The notes: generated by a model not told the origin, from the sequence alone. Positions 8,809-17,689 are shown, counted from the first letter of the stretch. The stretch is 64,000 bases of DNA from Streptomyces sp. V1I1 (GCF_030817355.1 NZ_JAUSZH010000001.1:496001-560000), one strand, 5' to 3'. Made by a program: numbers and translations.

Positions 8809-9920
8809 GTGCAGGGTATCGGTTCTCGTCCCAAGCTCCATGTCTCCGCTGACGGTTTGGGGGTGGTCGGGCATGCCGGGGCACGGTTGCTGGCTGATCT
8901 TGCCGATGTCACTGGGCTGACCACCGCGTATTCCACCGCGCTCAGGCCACTTCGGCCGCGCGGCACTGGTCATGACCCGGGCCGGATCGCCACCGATCTC
9001 GCGGTGATGCTCGCCGATGGCGGTGAGGCCATCACGGATCTGGCTGTGCTGCGGGACCAGGCAGGGGTGTTCGGCCCGGTCGCCTCCACGCCCACGGCTT
9101 GGCGGTTGCTCGCCGACACCGACGACGCCGTACTCGCTTCGCTGCGAGCTGCCCGAGCTTCAGCCCGGGAAGTGGCCTGGCTGCAGGCCGCCGAGACCGG
9201 CGAGGGCATACCCGCGGTGACGGCCACAGGGCGCGAACTGCCCGGTCTGGTCCTGGACCTCGACGCCACGCTGATCACCTGCCACTCGGAGAAAGAGCAG
9301 GCCGCACCGACCTATAAGGGCAGCTTCGGCTTCCACCCGCTGGTGTGCTTCCTGTCCAACACCGGCGAGGGCATGTCCGGCCGGCTCCGGCCTGGCAACT
9401 CCGGAGCCAACACCGCCGCCGACCACATCGCGGTGTTGAACGACGCCCTGACACAGATCCCCGACGCTCACCGGCACGGCACCGAGATCCTGGTCCGCGC
9501 CGACAGCGCCGGATCCGCGAAAGCCTTCCTGACCCACATCCGGACCTTGCGCGGGCACGGTCTGGACCTGCGGTTCTCGGTCGGATACGCGGTCACCGAG
9601 CCCATCCGCCGCGCGATCCGGACCCTGCCCGAACAGGTCTGGCACCCCGCCCTGGACCAGAACGGGACACTCCGAGACGGCGCCGAGGTCGCCGAGCTGA
9701 CCGGCATGGTCGACCTTGCCGGCTACCCGGCCGGCACCCGCATCATCGTGCGGCGCGAGCGACCACACCCCGGCGCCCAACTGTCCCTGTTCGATCACGA
9801 CGAGGGCCTGCGGCACCAGGCGTTCCTTACCGACACCCCCTACTCCGGTGGCGGCTCCGCGCAGCTCCTGGAAGTCCGCCACCGCGGACACGCCACCGTC
9901 GAAGACCACATCCGGTGCGG
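8809..9920 (+). pseudogene. IS1380-type transposase, 3' end missing
   Basis: Starting at GTG 8809, about 370 residues read as an IS1380-family DDE transposase. The motifs are LVLDLDATLITCHSEKEQA (first catalytic Asp region), LVRADSAGSAKAF (second Asp) and GHATVEDHIR (Glu region). After VEDHIR the sequence changes abruptly to unrelated DNA and the frame runs on to 10206 without homology. The C-terminal part seen in the right-hand copy (from MGKTTGFGRFPS) is missing, so it is inactive. Confidence 0.8.
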
Positions 9921-10382
9921 ACGGGCGGGGCGGGCGCCGTGGCGGCACCACCGTGACGCACTGCTCGGTCTGCTCCTGGAGCTCGCGCACGACGCGCGCC
10001 GTCTCCTTCGGGACCCGCACGAGCACGTCATGGAACCCGGCGGGGCGTTCGGACGGCACGGCGTCCTGCAGCTGTCAGACGACCGAGCCGCTGCGCGAAG
10101 TCGTCGAGCGGACCGAGCCCCGGACGCGCACCACGGTCCGCCGGGGCCCTCGAAGGTGTGTCTGCCGGGGGACGCCTACGAGTGGAGGCACCCGCTTGCG
10201 CAGTGACGGCAGTACTGCGGGGGCCGGCCAACGCCCGCGTACACGATCGTCTTGCCGCACCAGGAGCACGTCGTCGTCTTCGTTCGCTCTCTCACGACGA
10301 CCGATTCGCGCACCGCGGAGACGTCGCCGTCGTGCTCCTGGTCGTCACGGTCCGCGCCGGGAAGCTGCTCGGGATTCGTCAC
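9921..10382 (-). pseudogene. Degenerate zinc-ribbon protein gene
   Basis: The minus strand from 10382 encodes an acidic N-terminus and then a zinc-binding-like motif, CSWCGKTIVYAGVGRPPQYC followed by RHC, and stops at 10176. Beyond that point coherent protein-like pieces appear in other frames: LDDFAQRLGRL, then VRVPKETARVVRELQEQ. This suggests one gene broken by frameshifts and cut by the transposase fragment. It could instead be only a 68-residue small protein (10176-10382). Function unknown. Confidence 0.35.
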
Positions 10383-10475
10383 GGATGAAATCGTACGCGA
10401 CCGAAGTGCCAGAGGCGCGGCACTTTCCGGGGCCAGAACAGGAGGCAGGGATGGACAGCGGTGATGAAGCTCGTG

Positions 10476-11042
10476 TTACCAGAGCCAGCGGGCGAGGTAC
10501 TCCGGCCAGATGAACTCTTCGTACCCGGCGAATGCCGGCGGGTCGAATTCCTTGAGTTCCGCGGCGAGTTCCTCGCGTTCGGCCAGGACGGTGTCCTCCT
10601 CGTGGAAGTCCGCGTTGAGCAGCAGGTCGCAGGTGTCGACGCGCAGTCCGTAGTGGTGCAGGCATTGGAGCCACAGAACAACGGAGGAGTTGGCGAACCA
10701 GGCCTCGCCGTCCGGCATCACGTAATAGACGACACCGGTGTCTGGCTCGACGGCCCACGACCAGGTCAGGACGAGTCCGGGGTGGACTGGGCTCTGATTT
10801 TCAGCGAGCAGGTAGAGCAGTCGTCCGTCAGCGGTCGCTACCGCTGGCTCCGCTTCCGTCTGGAAGCACACTCGTGTGGGGGGGACGTCGTCGCTGTGGG
10901 GGACGCCGACGTCGACAAGGACCGCCTTGTCGGCCTCAGGGATGCGCCACTTGGCCACGGTCTGGCGATGGGCCCGTGTAACGCCTCCCTCACCAGCCCA
11001 GTCGACAAGATCGTCGTACGCGAGGCCCTCGTAGAACAGCAC
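10476..11042 (-). CDS. SUKH-4-family immunity protein
   Basis: A 188-residue soluble protein. I chose the GTG at 11042, which has AGAAGGGGAA just upstream; another GTG at 11066 adds eight residues. The fold pattern fits SUKH-4. The N-terminal stretch contains WRIPEADKAVLVDVGVP. A middle strand region has WSWAVEPDTGVVYYV and WFANSSVVLWLQCLHHY, and the end is aromatic (YEEFIWPEYLARWLW). SUKH proteins are immunity factors for polymorphic or nuclease toxins. The next gene downstream of its start side is a truncated HEAT-type protein often found with such loci. No toxin is visible here, so it may be an orphan. Confidence 0.72.
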   Translation of the reverse strand: MLFYEGLAYDDLVDWAGEGGVTRAHRQTVAKWRIPEADKAVLVDVGVPHSDDVPPTRVCFQTEAEPAVATADGRLLYLLAENQSPVHPGLVLTWSWAVEPDTGVVYYVMPDGEAWFANSSVVLWLQCLHHYGLRVDTCDLLLNADFHEEDTVLAEREELAAELKEFDPPAFAGYEEFIWPEYLARWLW

Positions 11043-11067
11043 AGTTCCCCTTCTCCAGGAGCGCACG

Positions 11068-11427
11068 CTATCGCCTGAACGACGGGGCCGAGGACCACGC
11101 CTGCCCCAGGTCGCCCGGCAGCGCCCGGACGCCGAGGGTCCCGTATAGGGTCACCCATGCCAGCGTCCGCGGATCGCCCAGAATTGCTGCGACGAACAAC
11201 GCGGCCGGCGCCGTGGCACTGTAGAAGCTTCCTGAGTGCGTCACCGCGGCGGAAAGCTCCCGAACCGCGGTTCCCTGAACCCGCGGATCGTCATCGAGCA
11301 ACTGTCGAAGGGTCACCGGCGTCCTCGGCGCCACATTCGGGCAGCAGTGCTCCACGGCGTTCCAGTCCGTCCGCAGCAACAGCGCCCGCACGTCCACGAG
11401 ACCCGCGCTCCCACCCTCGTTCGTCAT
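11068..11427 (-). pseudogene. Truncated HEAT-repeat-type protein of an immunity locus
   Basis: From ATG 11427 the 119 residues read as helical repeats: VDVRALLLRTDWNAVEH, then LRQLLDDDPRVQGTAVREL, then APAALFVAAILGDPRT. The pattern resembles N-terminal halves of Streptomyces HEAT-type proteins that neighbour SUKH genes. Relatives are much longer. Here the frame ends soon after GTLGVRALPGDLG in low-similarity sequence, so it appears truncated. It could still make a short protein. Confidence 0.5.
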
Positions 11428-11965
11428 CCGGCGAGTGTGACAGGTACCTCCAACTGCCACCGCAGAGCTCATCCCCAGGCACAGTGAGCATGGCATCCCA
11501 CTTCCGCGATCCGTGCTGCGCCGCCATGGCATGAGGACGAGGGGATCGGCCCGGCAGTAACAGCCACCCAGGGCGACGGTCCGGGCGGCGGGTACGCCGC
11601 GTCGCCGCCGGACCAACCGACCTCGCTGTGGCCGAACCGCTGTCGGTGTGCTTGCAAGTCGACGGGCGGGTGCGCCCAGGGAGGCTGGGCCGACAGGGTG
11701 AAGCGTGACCCAGTGCGCACCCTTTGGGGTTCGCCATTGAGAGGCATGGAGCGATGGCCAGTAGGTGCGTGCAGGCTGGCCGCGTTTTGAATCCGGGGGA
11801 GGCCGTTTTCGCTCCCTGAGGGCTGAGTCTCTGACCTGGGCTTCAGGGGTTTTCGACAGATCCCATCACTCTCCGCTCAGTCGGCGAGATGCGCAGCGTG
11901 ACCATTTCCAGCAAGTGCCTTGCTGACAGGTGGCCTTGACGCTGTGCTCCGGCAGGGTGATGGTC
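11428..11965. other. Gene-free stretch
   Basis: About 540 bases between the immunity remnants and the Scr1-type locus. Open frames here lack ribosome sites and family signatures. The right end presumably holds the promoter of the 12005 gene (a TTGACG at 11935-11940 is a possible -35). Confidence 0.3.
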
Positions 11966-11985
11966 GTGCAATCGAGCGCAATCGG
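11966..11985 (+). promoter_or_regulatory. Putative operator with repeated GCAATCG
   Basis: GTGCAATCGAGCGCAATCGG contains two copies of GCAATCG in direct repeat, 20 bp before the ATG at 12005. Sixteen of twenty positions match a second site at 13633-13652, just after the Scr1-type regulator gene. The shared sequence suggests a binding site, most simply for that regulator. Confidence 0.45.
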
Positions 11986-12004
11986 ATCGACAGAGGGAGA
12001 AGTC

Positions 12005-12247
12005 ATGAAGCTACGTTTCCTTGGGATCATCCCGAACACGCCCGACACGGACTCACCCACTATCTGGCTGGACGAAGACACAGGGGATCTACTGATCCAG
12101 TCCTACAAGGCCACGGAAGAAGACGTGAAGTCGTGCCAGGAGATCGGCTCAATTCCCGGTCACTCCACGGACGTTCCGGACCACGAGACGATCATTAGGC
12201 TGCCCAAGGTCATGATCCAGTACATCCCCCGACCCGACAGCGAGTAG
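12005..12247 (+). CDS. Small acidic protein of the Scr1/DUF6879 locus
   Basis: An 80-residue soluble acidic protein (MKLRFLGIIPNT to PRPDSE). The ATG at 12005 has GAGGGAGAAG upstream. It contains LPKVMIQYIP near its end, the kind of short beta-rich protein often found before DUF6879 genes in Streptomyces. It is five bases upstream of the DUF6879 gene, so the two are probably co-transcribed. Function unknown. Confidence 0.7.
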   Translation: MKLRFLGIIPNTPDTDSPTIWLDEDTGDLLIQSYKATEEDVKSCQEIGSIPGHSTDVPDHETIIRLPKVMIQYIPRPDSE

Positions 12248-12252
12248 CAGCG

Positions 12253-12765
12253 ATGACGACACCCGTACACGAGGGTCTGGCCAAGGCGCGGCATTCAGCC
12301 GTGCACTTGGAGATGCGCGACGCCTACCAGCCCAGCGACCCGGAGTTCATCGCGTGGCAGAACGGCAAGCGCCTTGACCCCGCTGACCGGTCGTCGTGGT
12401 GGCGTCCGTTCCTTGACGTGGTGGCCGAGACGACAGCGCGCGGTGTGGAGATGCGACGTGCCCGGATCGTGTCCGAGCCAGTGACGGACTACATCCACTA
12501 CGAGTACGACGTGACGCTCCCGAACGTGGTGGCGGGTGAGTTGGTCCGCTGGCTGCCCCGGCGGAAAGCGGCCGACATCGCGCTACCCGGAACCGACCTG
12601 TGGATGTTCGACAACTCTTCGGTGCTGTTCACCTACTTCTCCGGGATCGGAGAGGTGGTTGACCGGGAGTGGTGCACGGACGCGCCCGTTGTGGAGTTGG
12701 TCCGGTCGGCGTTCGAAGCGGTCTGGGAGCGGGCTACGCCACATGAGGAGTACAAGCCGGTCTGA
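12253..12765 (+). CDS. DUF6879-family protein
   Basis: A 170-residue soluble protein with motifs of the DUF6879 group: HLEMRDAY at the N-terminus, FIAWQNG, DVVAETTARGVEMRRARIV, DYIHYEYDVT, RWLPRRKAADIALPG, and the end region DLWMFDNSSVLFTYF. Members nearly always sit beside HTH regulators with a DUF5753 domain, as here (13 bp to the next start). They are thought to act with the regulator as a toxin-antitoxin-like or partner-switch pair, though the activity is not established. Confidence 0.8.
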   Translation: MTTPVHEGLAKARHSAVHLEMRDAYQPSDPEFIAWQNGKRLDPADRSSWWRPFLDVVAETTARGVEMRRARIVSEPVTDYIHYEYDVTLPNVVAGELVRWLPRRKAADIALPGTDLWMFDNSSVLFTYFSGIGEVVDREWCTDAPVVELVRSAFEAVWERATPHEEYKPV

Positions 12766-12778
12766 CTGGCTCTCCACC

Positions 12779-13627
12779 ATGCCCGTATCAGGATCATCAA
12801 GCGTCCAGGCAGCCCAGCAGGTCCTTGCCGATCGTCTTCGGGAGATGTGCAAGGACTCCGGGTTGGACGGCAAGGAACTCGCCCAGGCGTGCGGGTGGCA
12901 TCCATCGAAGGTGTCCCGGATCTCGACCGCGAAGACCTCGCCTTCCGCTGACGACATTCGTGCGTGGTGTCGAGCCTGCGGCGCGGAGGATCAGACGGAC
13001 AATCTCATTGCCTCTCTGCGCGCCGTTGAAGGCATGTGGGTGGACTGGCGTCGGATGGAGCGCGCTGGGCTGCGACGTGCCCAGGAAGCCCGCTTGCCGC
13101 TGTACGAGCGCACCCGTTGGTTCCGGTGTTACTCGTCATGGCTCGTGCCCGGACTGATTCAGACGTACGGCTACACCGAAGACGTGTTGCGCGCGGTGCA
13201 GCGAAGGCGGGTTGCGGTCGATGACGTGGCCGACGCCGTGGCAGTGCGCATGGAACGTCAGCGCGTGCTGTACGAGGGGATCCGACGCTTCGCGTTCCTG
13301 GTTGAGGAGTCGGTCCTACGGAACGGACTTGGCGAGCCGGACACACAGCTTGAGCAGCTTGAACACTTGCTCACGGTCGGCTCACTGCCCAACGTCAGCT
13401 TGGGCGTGGTGCCCACCCGTCTCGGCCGGTCACGGATGCCGGTAGAGGGCTTCTGGATCTACGACACGGGACAGGTCAACGTCGAACTTGTCTCGGGCTA
13501 TCTCACGCTCACGCAGCCCAGCGAAGTGGGCGCGTACGCCGACACGTTCACCATGCTGGCCGACATGGCGGTCTACGGGGCAAGAGCACGCGCGCTGATC
13601 ACTGCGGCAATGGACTCACTCGGGTGA
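12779..13627 (+). CDS. Scr1-family HTH regulator (DUF5753 domain)
   Basis: A 282-residue regulator. It has an N-terminal XRE-type helix-turn-helix (about 15-70: LADRLREMCKDSG, then LAQACGWHPSKVSRI). A large C-terminal DUF5753 domain follows (about 100-280: ERTRWFRCYSSWLVPGLIQT, FLVEESVLR, and LPNVSLGVVPT). NCBI calls this family Scr1, antitoxin-like regulators of the Streptomyces developmental and antibiotic network. It is the last gene of a trio with DUF6879. The repeated TGCAATC sites before the trio and just after this gene are candidate targets. Confidence 0.85.
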   Translation: MPVSGSSSVQAAQQVLADRLREMCKDSGLDGKELAQACGWHPSKVSRISTAKTSPSADDIRAWCRACGAEDQTDNLIASLRAVEGMWVDWRRMERAGLRRAQEARLPLYERTRWFRCYSSWLVPGLIQTYGYTEDVLRAVQRRRVAVDDVADAVAVRMERQRVLYEGIRRFAFLVEESVLRNGLGEPDTQLEQLEHLLTVGSLPNVSLGVVPTRLGRSRMPVEGFWIYDTGQVNVELVSGYLTLTQPSEVGAYADTFTMLADMAVYGARARALITAAMDSLG

Positions 13628-13632
13628 TCGCT

Positions 13633-13652
13633 CTGCAATCACGTGCAATCGG
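13633..13652 (+). promoter_or_regulatory. Second TGCAATC operator-like site
   Basis: CTGCAATCACGTGCAATCGG again has paired GCAATC units and matches the 11966-11985 site at 16 of 20 positions. It lies 6 bp after the regulator stop and 64 bp before the next ATG (13716), as expected for an operator of the downstream small genes. Confidence 0.45.
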
Positions 13653-13715
13653 CTGGGTGTTGAGACTCCGCCGTTCCTCGCGTTGTCACCACACGGACGA
13701 CGCGAAGGGGTCGGC

Positions 13716-13910
13716 ATGAGCAAGCCAAAGACCTACCCGAGGCAGCCGGTGGAACTGCCGCTGATGACGGAGCCGGAACCTCAGCCGGTACCGGGCTGCG
13801 CCGGTTGCACCGAGCTGGCGAACGTCCGGGACCGTGCGCGCGCGGGCGGCGACATGACCACCGTGACGGACGCCAACGTCTTGATGGCGCGGCACCCGGA
13901 GGGTCACTGA
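13716..13910 (+). CDS. Small Cys-motif protein
   Basis: A 64-residue protein (ATG 13716, GAAGGGG upstream). It has a Pro-rich N-terminus, a CAGCTEL motif that could bind metal, and a conserved-looking tail TVTDANVLMARHPEGH. Such short proteins are common next to DUF5753 regulators in Streptomyces. No function is known. Confidence 0.6.
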   Translation: MSKPKTYPRQPVELPLMTEPEPQPVPGCAGCTELANVRDRARAGGDMTTVTDANVLMARHPEGH

Positions 13911-13944
13911 TGGTCGCGTCGGCGGACATCGGCAGGTGCCCGTC

Positions 13945-14184
13945 ATGACGGGCACCGCCAGGCTTCACAGACAGGGACCGACCCCGTTACCGGCCCCGGA
14001 GCTTGTGACCCTGATAGACGACCCTGACGGCCCGTACGGGAACTCCCCCGAGGGGTGGTGGACCAAGTACGGCGGCGCGCTCGACGTGTGCTCTGGCGTG
14101 GTCTACCTGCCCGGACCGAACTACCCCCCGTGCCGGTTCCCGGAGTGCAAGCGGTGCCAGAGCCGCAGGGAGGCACAGCGGTGA
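13945..14184 (+). CDS. Small Trp/Cys-rich protein
   Basis: A 79-residue protein from ATG 13945 (GTG 13936 is an alternative). The middle has EGWWTKYGGALDVCSGVVYL and the end has CRFPECKRCQSRR, three Cys that suggest a metal site. The stop overlaps the GTG of the next, interrupted, gene (GTGA), so the small genes form one operon. Function unknown. Confidence 0.6.
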   Translation: MTGTARLHRQGPTPLPAPELVTLIDDPDGPYGNSPEGWWTKYGGALDVCSGVVYLPGPNYPPCRFPECKRCQSRREAQR

Positions 14185-14205
14185 AACGCATCATCGGCCG
14201 CTTAG

Positions 14206-15884
14206 CCTCGATCCACCGACTGTCCCGTGTCCTGTGGATAGAGAAATGAAGAGAGGTGCCTGCTGACCTGCGAAGATGGGAGTTACCACACAACCATCAC
14301 GCACAATCAGCAAGGCACCTCGTAGATGAAAGTTTCCCACACCCCGGCGGCGGTCTCCGCTGTGTTCGACGACCGGAATCTGATCGCGCAGGCTGGGCTG
14401 GTCCCGGTGATGCGGCTGGCCGAGCGGTGCGGTCTGGCGCGGCTGGCGGGCGAGATGGTGAAGCTGCCCGGAGCGAAGAACGGCGCGGGTGCGGCGGCGG
14501 ACGCCAAGGTCACCAGCATCGTGGGCGGCATGGCCGCGGGCGCGGACAGCATCGACGACCTCGGTGTCCTGCGGCACGGTGCGATGCCGGCCCTGTTCCG
14601 AGGGGTCCGTGCCCCGTCCACGCTCGGCACGTTCCTGCGTGCGTTCACCCACGGTCACGCCCTCCAACTCCACGCCGTGCACCGCAGGTTCCTGGCCGCA
14701 CTGGCCGCGCACACCCCTCTGCTTACCGGGGCTGACGCAAAGGCGTTCATCGACGTCGACTCCACCCACAAACGGGTCTACGGCCGGGCCAAGCAGGGCG
14801 CTGAGTACGGCCGGTTCAAGGGCATCCGCACGCTGCATCCCCTGCTGGCCACCATCTGCACCCCACACTCCAGGCCGGTGATCGCCGCAGTACGGATGCG
14901 CCGCGGCAAAGCAGCCGACTCCCGCGGCGCCCCCAAATTCGTCAGCGAGGCCCTGGCCACCGCCGCCGAGGCCGGCTGCACCGGCACCCGCATCCTGCGC
15001 GCGGACTCGCAGTTCTACAACGCCGGTGTCATTGCCGCCTGCCGCCGGGCCGGCACCCACTTCTCCATCACCACCGGCATGAACCCGTCCGTCAAACGAG
15101 CCGTCCTGGCCATCCCCGACGAGGCGTGGCAGCAGATCAGCTACCCCAACGCGGTCTGCGATCCAGAGACCGGGGACCTCATCTCGGATGCCGAGGTCGC
15201 CGAGATACCCGCATACACCGCCTTCGCCAGCCGGAAGAAAGCCGAGCGGGTCACTGCCCGGCTGATCGTGCGCCGAGTCCGTGACCTGGACAAACCCGCC
15301 GTCGTGGGTGAACAGGGCGAACTGTTTCCGGTCTGGCGCTACCACCCCTTCTTCACCGACAACCCCGCCGCCACTCTCCAGGCCGAGCAGGAACACCGGC
15401 ACCACGCCGTGGTCGAGCAGGTCATCGCCGACAGCAAAGCCTCCGCCCTGGCCCACCTGCCCTCCGGGCAGTTCAACGCCAACGCGGCCTGGCTCACCCT
15501 GTGGGCCATGGCCTACAACCTGCTGAGAGCCACCGGAGCACTGACCTCCGCATTTCACGCGAAGGCGACTACCGCCACGATCCGCGCCCACCTGGTCCAG
15601 GTTCCGGCCCGGATCGCCCGCTCGGCACGGCGTATCACCCTGCACCTGCCCCACAACTGGCTCTGGCAGCAAGCCTGGACACGCCTGTTCGACACCGTCC
15701 ACGGTCCACCCGACCCGGCCTGACAGCCCCTGACCGCCCCGCCCGCCAGGGCCCGACCGAAACCGAACCCGTGGAAAAGCTGGGCAGACCAGCGGATACC
15801 ACCCACCCATCCCCGGACACCGACCCAAAACCGAATCAGAAACCGGTCTGAAGATCACTCTCAAGCCACGCCGGTGAATCGAGG
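14206..15884 (+). mobile_element. Complete IS1380-type insertion sequence
   Basis: A 1,679-bp element. The ends CCTCGATCCACCG (14206-14218) and the reverse complement of CGGTGAATCGAGG (15872-15884) match at 12 of 13 bases. It is flanked by direct CTTAG repeats at 14201-14205 and 15885-15889. It encodes one apparently intact transposase and is not the same IS1380 type as the copies at the island ends. Confidence 0.88.
14326..15723 (+). CDS. IS1380-family transposase, intact
   Basis: A 465-residue DDE transposase with the family pattern: FIDVDSTHKRVYGRAKQGA (first Asp), LRADSQFYN (second Asp) and HAVVEQVIADSKASALAHLP (Glu region). An N-terminal DNA-binding half and a C-terminal helical part (TLWAMAYNLLRATG) complete it. 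It is full length with no stops, so it may be active. It lies within clean terminal repeats. Confidence 0.9.
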   Translation: MKVSHTPAAVSAVFDDRNLIAQAGLVPVMRLAERCGLARLAGEMVKLPGAKNGAGAAADAKVTSIVGGMAAGADSIDDLGVLRHGAMPALFRGVRAPSTLGTFLRAFTHGHALQLHAVHRRFLAALAAHTPLLTGADAKAFIDVDSTHKRVYGRAKQGAEYGRFKGIRTLHPLLATICTPHSRPVIAAVRMRRGKAADSRGAPKFVSEALATAAEAGCTGTRILRADSQFYNAGVIAACRRAGTHFSITTGMNPSVKRAVLAIPDEAWQQISYPNAVCDPETGDLISDAEVAEIPAYTAFASRKKAERVTARLIVRRVRDLDKPAVVGEQGELFPVWRYHPFFTDNPAATLQAEQEHRHHAVVEQVIADSKASALAHLPSGQFNANAAWLTLWAMAYNLLRATGALTSAFHAKATTATIRAHLVQVPARIARSARRITLHLPHNWLWQQAWTRLFDTVHGPPDPA

Positions 15885-16097
15885 CTTAGCGTGGCCGGTC
15901 TTCGCCTTCGGGGTGTTCGCGCTCTCTGGCGCGGTCATCGCCCTTGCCGCAACCGGCAACCTGTGAGTCCGTCCCTGCCGGACGACCCGAACCTCCCCAA
16001 CCCCCGCCCAGTTCGGAGACCTGGCAGGGAGGGCCCCAGCTCCGCCCTGGCGGTGGAAGACCAGGACAGCCCACCACCGGGGCGGCCCCACACCACC

Positions 16098-17252
16098 TAC
16101 TGAACTCTTCGGAGTGTTGTCGGGGGTGACGTGTGCTGATCCATGCGGTAGGCCGGTGGTATGCGGTACGCGCAGGGTGGCGGACTGACCGCCGAGAGGC
16201 GGCGATTACGCGAACGGATCCGGCACGAGGCGGGCGAGCGGTTTGCTCGCGGTGAGAAGTCCGCGGTGATCGCGAAGGATCTGCGGGTAAGTGGGCGTTC
16301 GGTGGAACGCTGGCGGCGTGCATGGCGGGAGGGCGGGATGGACGCCCTCGCCTCGGCGGGACCACCGAAACTTCCCAAGCTGTCCGACGGCCAGTTCGCC
16401 GAGTTGGAGAAGGAGTTGGCCGTCGGTCCCGCCGAGCACGGCTGGGAAGACCAGCGCTGGACACTGGTGCGGATCAGAGCGCTGATTGCCTGGAAGTTCG
16501 GTATCGACTGCTCGATGGCGGCGGTGTGGCGGCTGCTGCACCGGCATGGCTGGTCCTGGCAGTGTGCCGCCCGCCGGGCAGTGGAGCGTGACGAGCAGGC
16601 GGTGGGGCTGTGGAAGAAGGACGTGTGGCCGCAGGTGGAACGACTGCGGCGGCGCTCGGGGCCTTCGTCGTCTTCGAGGACGAGGCCGGGTTCTCGATGA
16701 CACCGCCGCGCGCCCGCACCTGGGGCCGGCGTGGCCACACGCCCGTGGTGCGGGTGCGTGGCCGGTCCTGGCGCCGCTGGTCGATCGCCGCGATGTGCTG
16801 CTACCGGCCGGGCGAGTCTTCCCGGCTGATCTACCGGCCGCGCCAGCACCGCAAGCACAAAGGCGCAGGACGCAACAGCTTCGCCTGGACCGACTACCGC
16901 GACCTGGTCGTCCGCGCCCATCTCCAGCTCAAAGCCCCCATCGTCCTGATCTGGACAATCTCAACACCCACCGGGCCGCCGGGATGCGCGAATACGCGGA
17001 CGATCACGACTGGCTGACTGTCGTGCAACTGCCCTCTTACGCACCAGATTTGAATCCGGTGGAGGGCATCTGGTCACTGTTACGGCGCGGACCTCTGGCC
17101 AACACCGCCTTCACCGACGACGACCACCTTGAACGCACCCTCCGCCGGGGCTTGCGCTACATCCAGCAACGCCCCGACCTCATCGACGGCTGTCTGGCTG
17201 GCACAGGACTCACACTTACCCGCCAACCGACAACACTCCGAAGAGGTCATTA
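16098..17252 (+). mobile_element. IS630-type insertion sequence
   Basis: A 19-bp perfect inverted repeat, CTCTTCGGAGTGTTGTCGG, lies at 16105-16123 and in reverse at 17227-17245. Weaker matching extends out to TA dinucleotides at 16098-16099 and 17251-17252, the usual IS630 target. It lies 130 bp after the interrupted membrane-protein gene. Confidence 0.8.
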
Positions 17253-17253
17253 A
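16161..17253 (+). pseudogene. IS630-type transposase with two frameshifts
   Basis: The N-terminal helix-turn-helix part (RIRHEAGERFARGEKSAVIA, then VSGRSVERWRRAW) runs to KKDVWPQVE. Near 16643 the frame shifts to give LGAFVVFEDEAGFSMTPPRA (first Asp of the DDE triad). Near 16955, TGGACAATC in place of TGGGACAATC shifts it again to DNLNTHRAAGM and PSYAPDLNPVEGIWS (second Asp and Glu). Two one-base losses make it inactive unless translation slips. An in-frame TTA codon occurs near 16206. Confidence 0.8.
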
Positions 17254-17580
17254 TGCACCAGGCCGCCCGGCAATCGGACCAGGACCCCGACCGGATCTCC
17301 TTCACCCGCACCCTGCGCATCATCCGCCGCCATGTCACCGACCAGGCGGCGTTTTCCGCCCTCCCGGCTGGCCCGGGCCCTGGCCACGGCCCTGCGTGAG
17401 ATCCGTGAACGCCCCCTGCCCCCACGCCGGTTGCGCTCCAGCCCCCGCGTCATCAAACGCAAGATGTCCAACTGGAAACTCAAACGCACCGAGCACCGCA
17501 ATCCGCCCCGGCCGGATACTCCCCACGTGACGCTGGTCGGGCCGACCAAGACCAGACCCGCCCGCCGGAAAACAACCTAA
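17254..17580 (+). pseudogene. C-terminal remnant of an IS4-type transposase
   Basis: Residues DQDPDRISFTRTLRIIRRHV, then in another frame SRLARALATALREI and SSPRVIKRKMSNWKLKR, match the usual tail of Streptomyces IS4-type transposases. Only the last 100 or so residues remain, with a frameshift near 17345. It abuts the right end of the IS630 element, which may have inserted into it. Confidence 0.65.
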
Positions 17581-17689
17581 ATCACCGGTATTGCATCTAG
17601 CCACCAAACAGCACAGCAGCCTCCGCCGACACCGGCGGGGGCTGCGGCCATGGGGCGCCTTCTTCAAAATTCGTGTGTGGTGTCTCCGG

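Larger units (their letters stand above)
14181..15966 (+). pseudogene. 33-residue membrane protein interrupted by an IS1380 element
   Basis: GTG 14181 starts MKRIIGRLA and is cut at the CTTAG target (14201-14205). Removing the element plus one CTTAG copy rejoins 14181-14205 to 15890-15966 and gives one open frame of 33 residues with a single transmembrane helix (WPVFAFGVFALSGAVIALAA) and a TGA stop. The leucine at the junction would be a TTA codon. It overlaps the preceding gene by four bases. Function unknown. Confidence 0.7.

Noticed and set aside
16161..17253. Programmed frameshift in the IS630 transposase
   Set aside because: Two separate shifts with no clear slippery heptamer at either site fit decay better than programmed translation.
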